Shown: positions 62,578 to 64,000 of the stretch, one piece after another
Position numbering within the stretch: the stretch's first letter is position 1
Layout: each line of letters opens with the position of its first letter
Source: Nipponacmea schrenckii
Lineage: Eukaryota > Mollusca > Gastropoda > Lottiidae
Reading direction: 5' to 3'
NCBI GenBank assembly: GCA_030562195.1
Contig: CM060203.1
Location: 4,602,208 to 4,666,207, forward strand
DNA: 64,000 nucleotides
Program-made: the position numbers and the translations under genes
Notes under the pieces: model-generated
Told to the model about the DNA's origin: nothing
What the model saw: only the letters and a program-made list of their open reading frames with translations
Database searches by the model: none

Positions 62578-63438
62578 AGATAAAGTATTTCTTTACAAAA
62601 GTTAGATAATGCCTCCTGTTCTATATGAAATAAAGTGTTTGACTTGGCATTGGAGAAAATCGGAAGCAATATAATCAGTTAAGGTTTTCGACTTTTTGCA
62701 ACTTAATAGTAGATAGCTATAAAGTGATGGGTGGGTACTGGCAAAAATTTCGAGAGAAAGCTCGAACTCATTATAACGGTTGAAAAAACTGTTTTATTTC
62801 AATCGACGGATGTTAACAAACTTGTTTACCATTGGCTTACAGCTAATATATATTTTTAAAACATAATTAAGTTCATCAAAGGATGTAATAATCCTTGTAA
62901 CTCGTGTCTATGTAGCGTTCACATAGGATCATATTAATATATACCACATAGGTGATACGTATATCAAAGAGAAACCGCTCCATTAAGACGTCGTTATTGA
63001 CGAAACGTGTATAATTAATAGTAATGAATATTATATTTCATCAAATTTATCTGATTTGCATATTATCCAATTGACCAATAGAAATTGAGAGTTTTAAGAT
63101 TTACAGTAGGAGATTTTAACTTTAATAAGCCTCCAAATGGGTTGCTTCTTTCAAAACTTGCAATCGTGAAATTTTGAAAACTTTTATATCCAATAAGTAT
63201 GTGGACATTTCATGTTTTTAAAAGTGAATCATTACAAGACGCAAGTACATGGATAAGAATAGAAAAGATGCGGAACATTTCAACTATGGAAAAATTTTTT
63301 TTATTGATGTAACATGCAAGTAGATTAATTGGAGTTTTACATCCTTCCATCTATACCAGGAAATTATAAATTACTAAATGTGCTTAAGAAAATGATACGT
63401 TTTGTTCAATGCATAAACTTTTCTCTCTTTACTTTCAG
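62578..63438. other. No gene assigned
   Basis: AT-rich sequence. GACGTCGTTATTGACGAAACG at about 62987-63007 forms a small hairpin followed by AAACG, reminiscent of but not matching a hammerhead core. Confidence 0.45.
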
Positions 63439-63492
63439 GTTGAAATTCAAGTAATCCTCAAAATATTCCATATACAATAATCCTGAAGTCAG
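63439..63492 (+). other. Candidate 54-nt non-coding exon
   Basis: A pyrimidine tract TTTTCTCTCTTTACTTTCAG ends at 63438. The 54-nt segment closes with GTCAG followed by the donor GTAAGT at 63493. Both splice sites are close to consensus. Each frame contains a stop, so if real it is a UTR or non-coding exon, perhaps of a gene beginning upstream and continuing past the window. This is the best-framed exon candidate in the window. Confidence 0.4.
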
Positions 63493-64000
63493 GTAAGTTG
63501 ACTAGATATTTATATATCATTTGTGACATCTGAGACCACATTTCGCTGCCGATTTCGAGTCGAAAATTAGAAAGGAAATATTATTCTTAATGCATGTACC
63601 AAACGGCCTCCGTGAAAGTTACGCTATTGCTCTGCAACATGGTTTACGGAAACTGCCGAGGTTTGCCGATTGTGCATGTACTTGATTGAGATGAAGACGG
63701 AAGGTATCTCTATGCAGAATGTAATAGGAAACATTCGGCACAATGCCTTAATTGGCTAAACCAACTAGAAAGAAAAATATAATAACCGATCTTTCGCCTT
63801 ATTGCAACCAGAGCATGGATATATTAAATTAAAGCATATCAATTCAAAATATTTATTTAAAATTTGACGAAAATCTATTCAATGTTATCCCCTACTATAT
63901 TCCTAGAGTCGTAAAACTGGTTATACAATAATAAAATATCATTAAAGAAATATTTAAATCCAGTAAAACGCCATAAAAACTCAATTTAATGAAAGTTGAA
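63493..64000. other. No recognisable gene or repeat
   Basis: AT-rich sequence up to the window edge, downstream of the donor at 63493. A modest CpG-containing stretch lies at 63540-63700. No coding frame was recognised. Confidence 0.5.

Noticed and set aside
62985..63010. Second hammerhead at GACGTCGTTATTGACGAAACG
   Set aside because: A stem-II-like hairpin and AAACG are present, but the core before it does not fit CTGANGA with correct pairing, and no stems I or III could be found.

Overview
The window reads as non-coding, AT-rich (roughly two thirds A+T) nuclear DNA from a eukaryote. There are no prokaryotic operons, ribosome binding sites, rRNA or tRNA genes. The longest non-repeat open frames are about 130 codons, and most shorter ones are chance frames. 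Dense minisatellites, decayed DNA transposons, splice-like signals and a recurrent TAGGCCTA octamer suggest a metazoan, perhaps a marine invertebrate such as a mollusc. That placement is an inference from general sequence character, not from a diagnostic gene.

Layout. 1-7.4 kb: mostly featureless, with a 19-bp minisatellite (2.35-2.87 kb) and one orphan minus-strand frame (6.36-6.76 kb). 7.4-11.4 kb: a large ~36-bp minisatellite built by nested tandem duplications of 772 bp and then 1289 bp; the second carried a ~247-bp non-repeat segment with it. 12.4-15.0 kb: two copies of an unidentified ~0.9-1.1 kb repeat rich in ACTTCCGGT and TGACCTTGA motifs, followed by a ~154-bp tandem repeat. 15.5-24.2 kb: small tandem repeats and a ~25-bp AT-rich array. 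27.9-29.4 kb: a 1.47-kb non-autonomous DNA transposon with doubled inverted ends and subterminal CGTAAGTA repeats. 32.7-33.3 kb: an 18-bp array. 45.9-46.1 kb: a long hairpin ending in GAAACGTC motifs. 49.3-50.7 kb: a 25-bp array. 53.2-53.8 kb: a possible terminal coding exon followed by a CpG cluster with a downstream splice donor. 54.0-54.8 kb: a higher-order repeat. 59.7-60.4 kb: a dead pogo/Tigger-like transposase. 62.0-62.1 kb, minus strand: a 102-nt segment that folds like a hammerhead ribozyme with a mutated core, perhaps a remnant of a Penelope-like element or retrozyme. 62.4-63.5 kb: a small open frame and a possible non-coding exon.

No complete protein-coding gene can be claimed. If the exon-like segments are real, the window is intron or intergenic sequence around genes lying largely outside it. 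The most interesting objects are the hammerhead-like fold, the nested minisatellite duplications, the double-TIR transposon and the motif-rich 12.4-14.7 kb repeat family.
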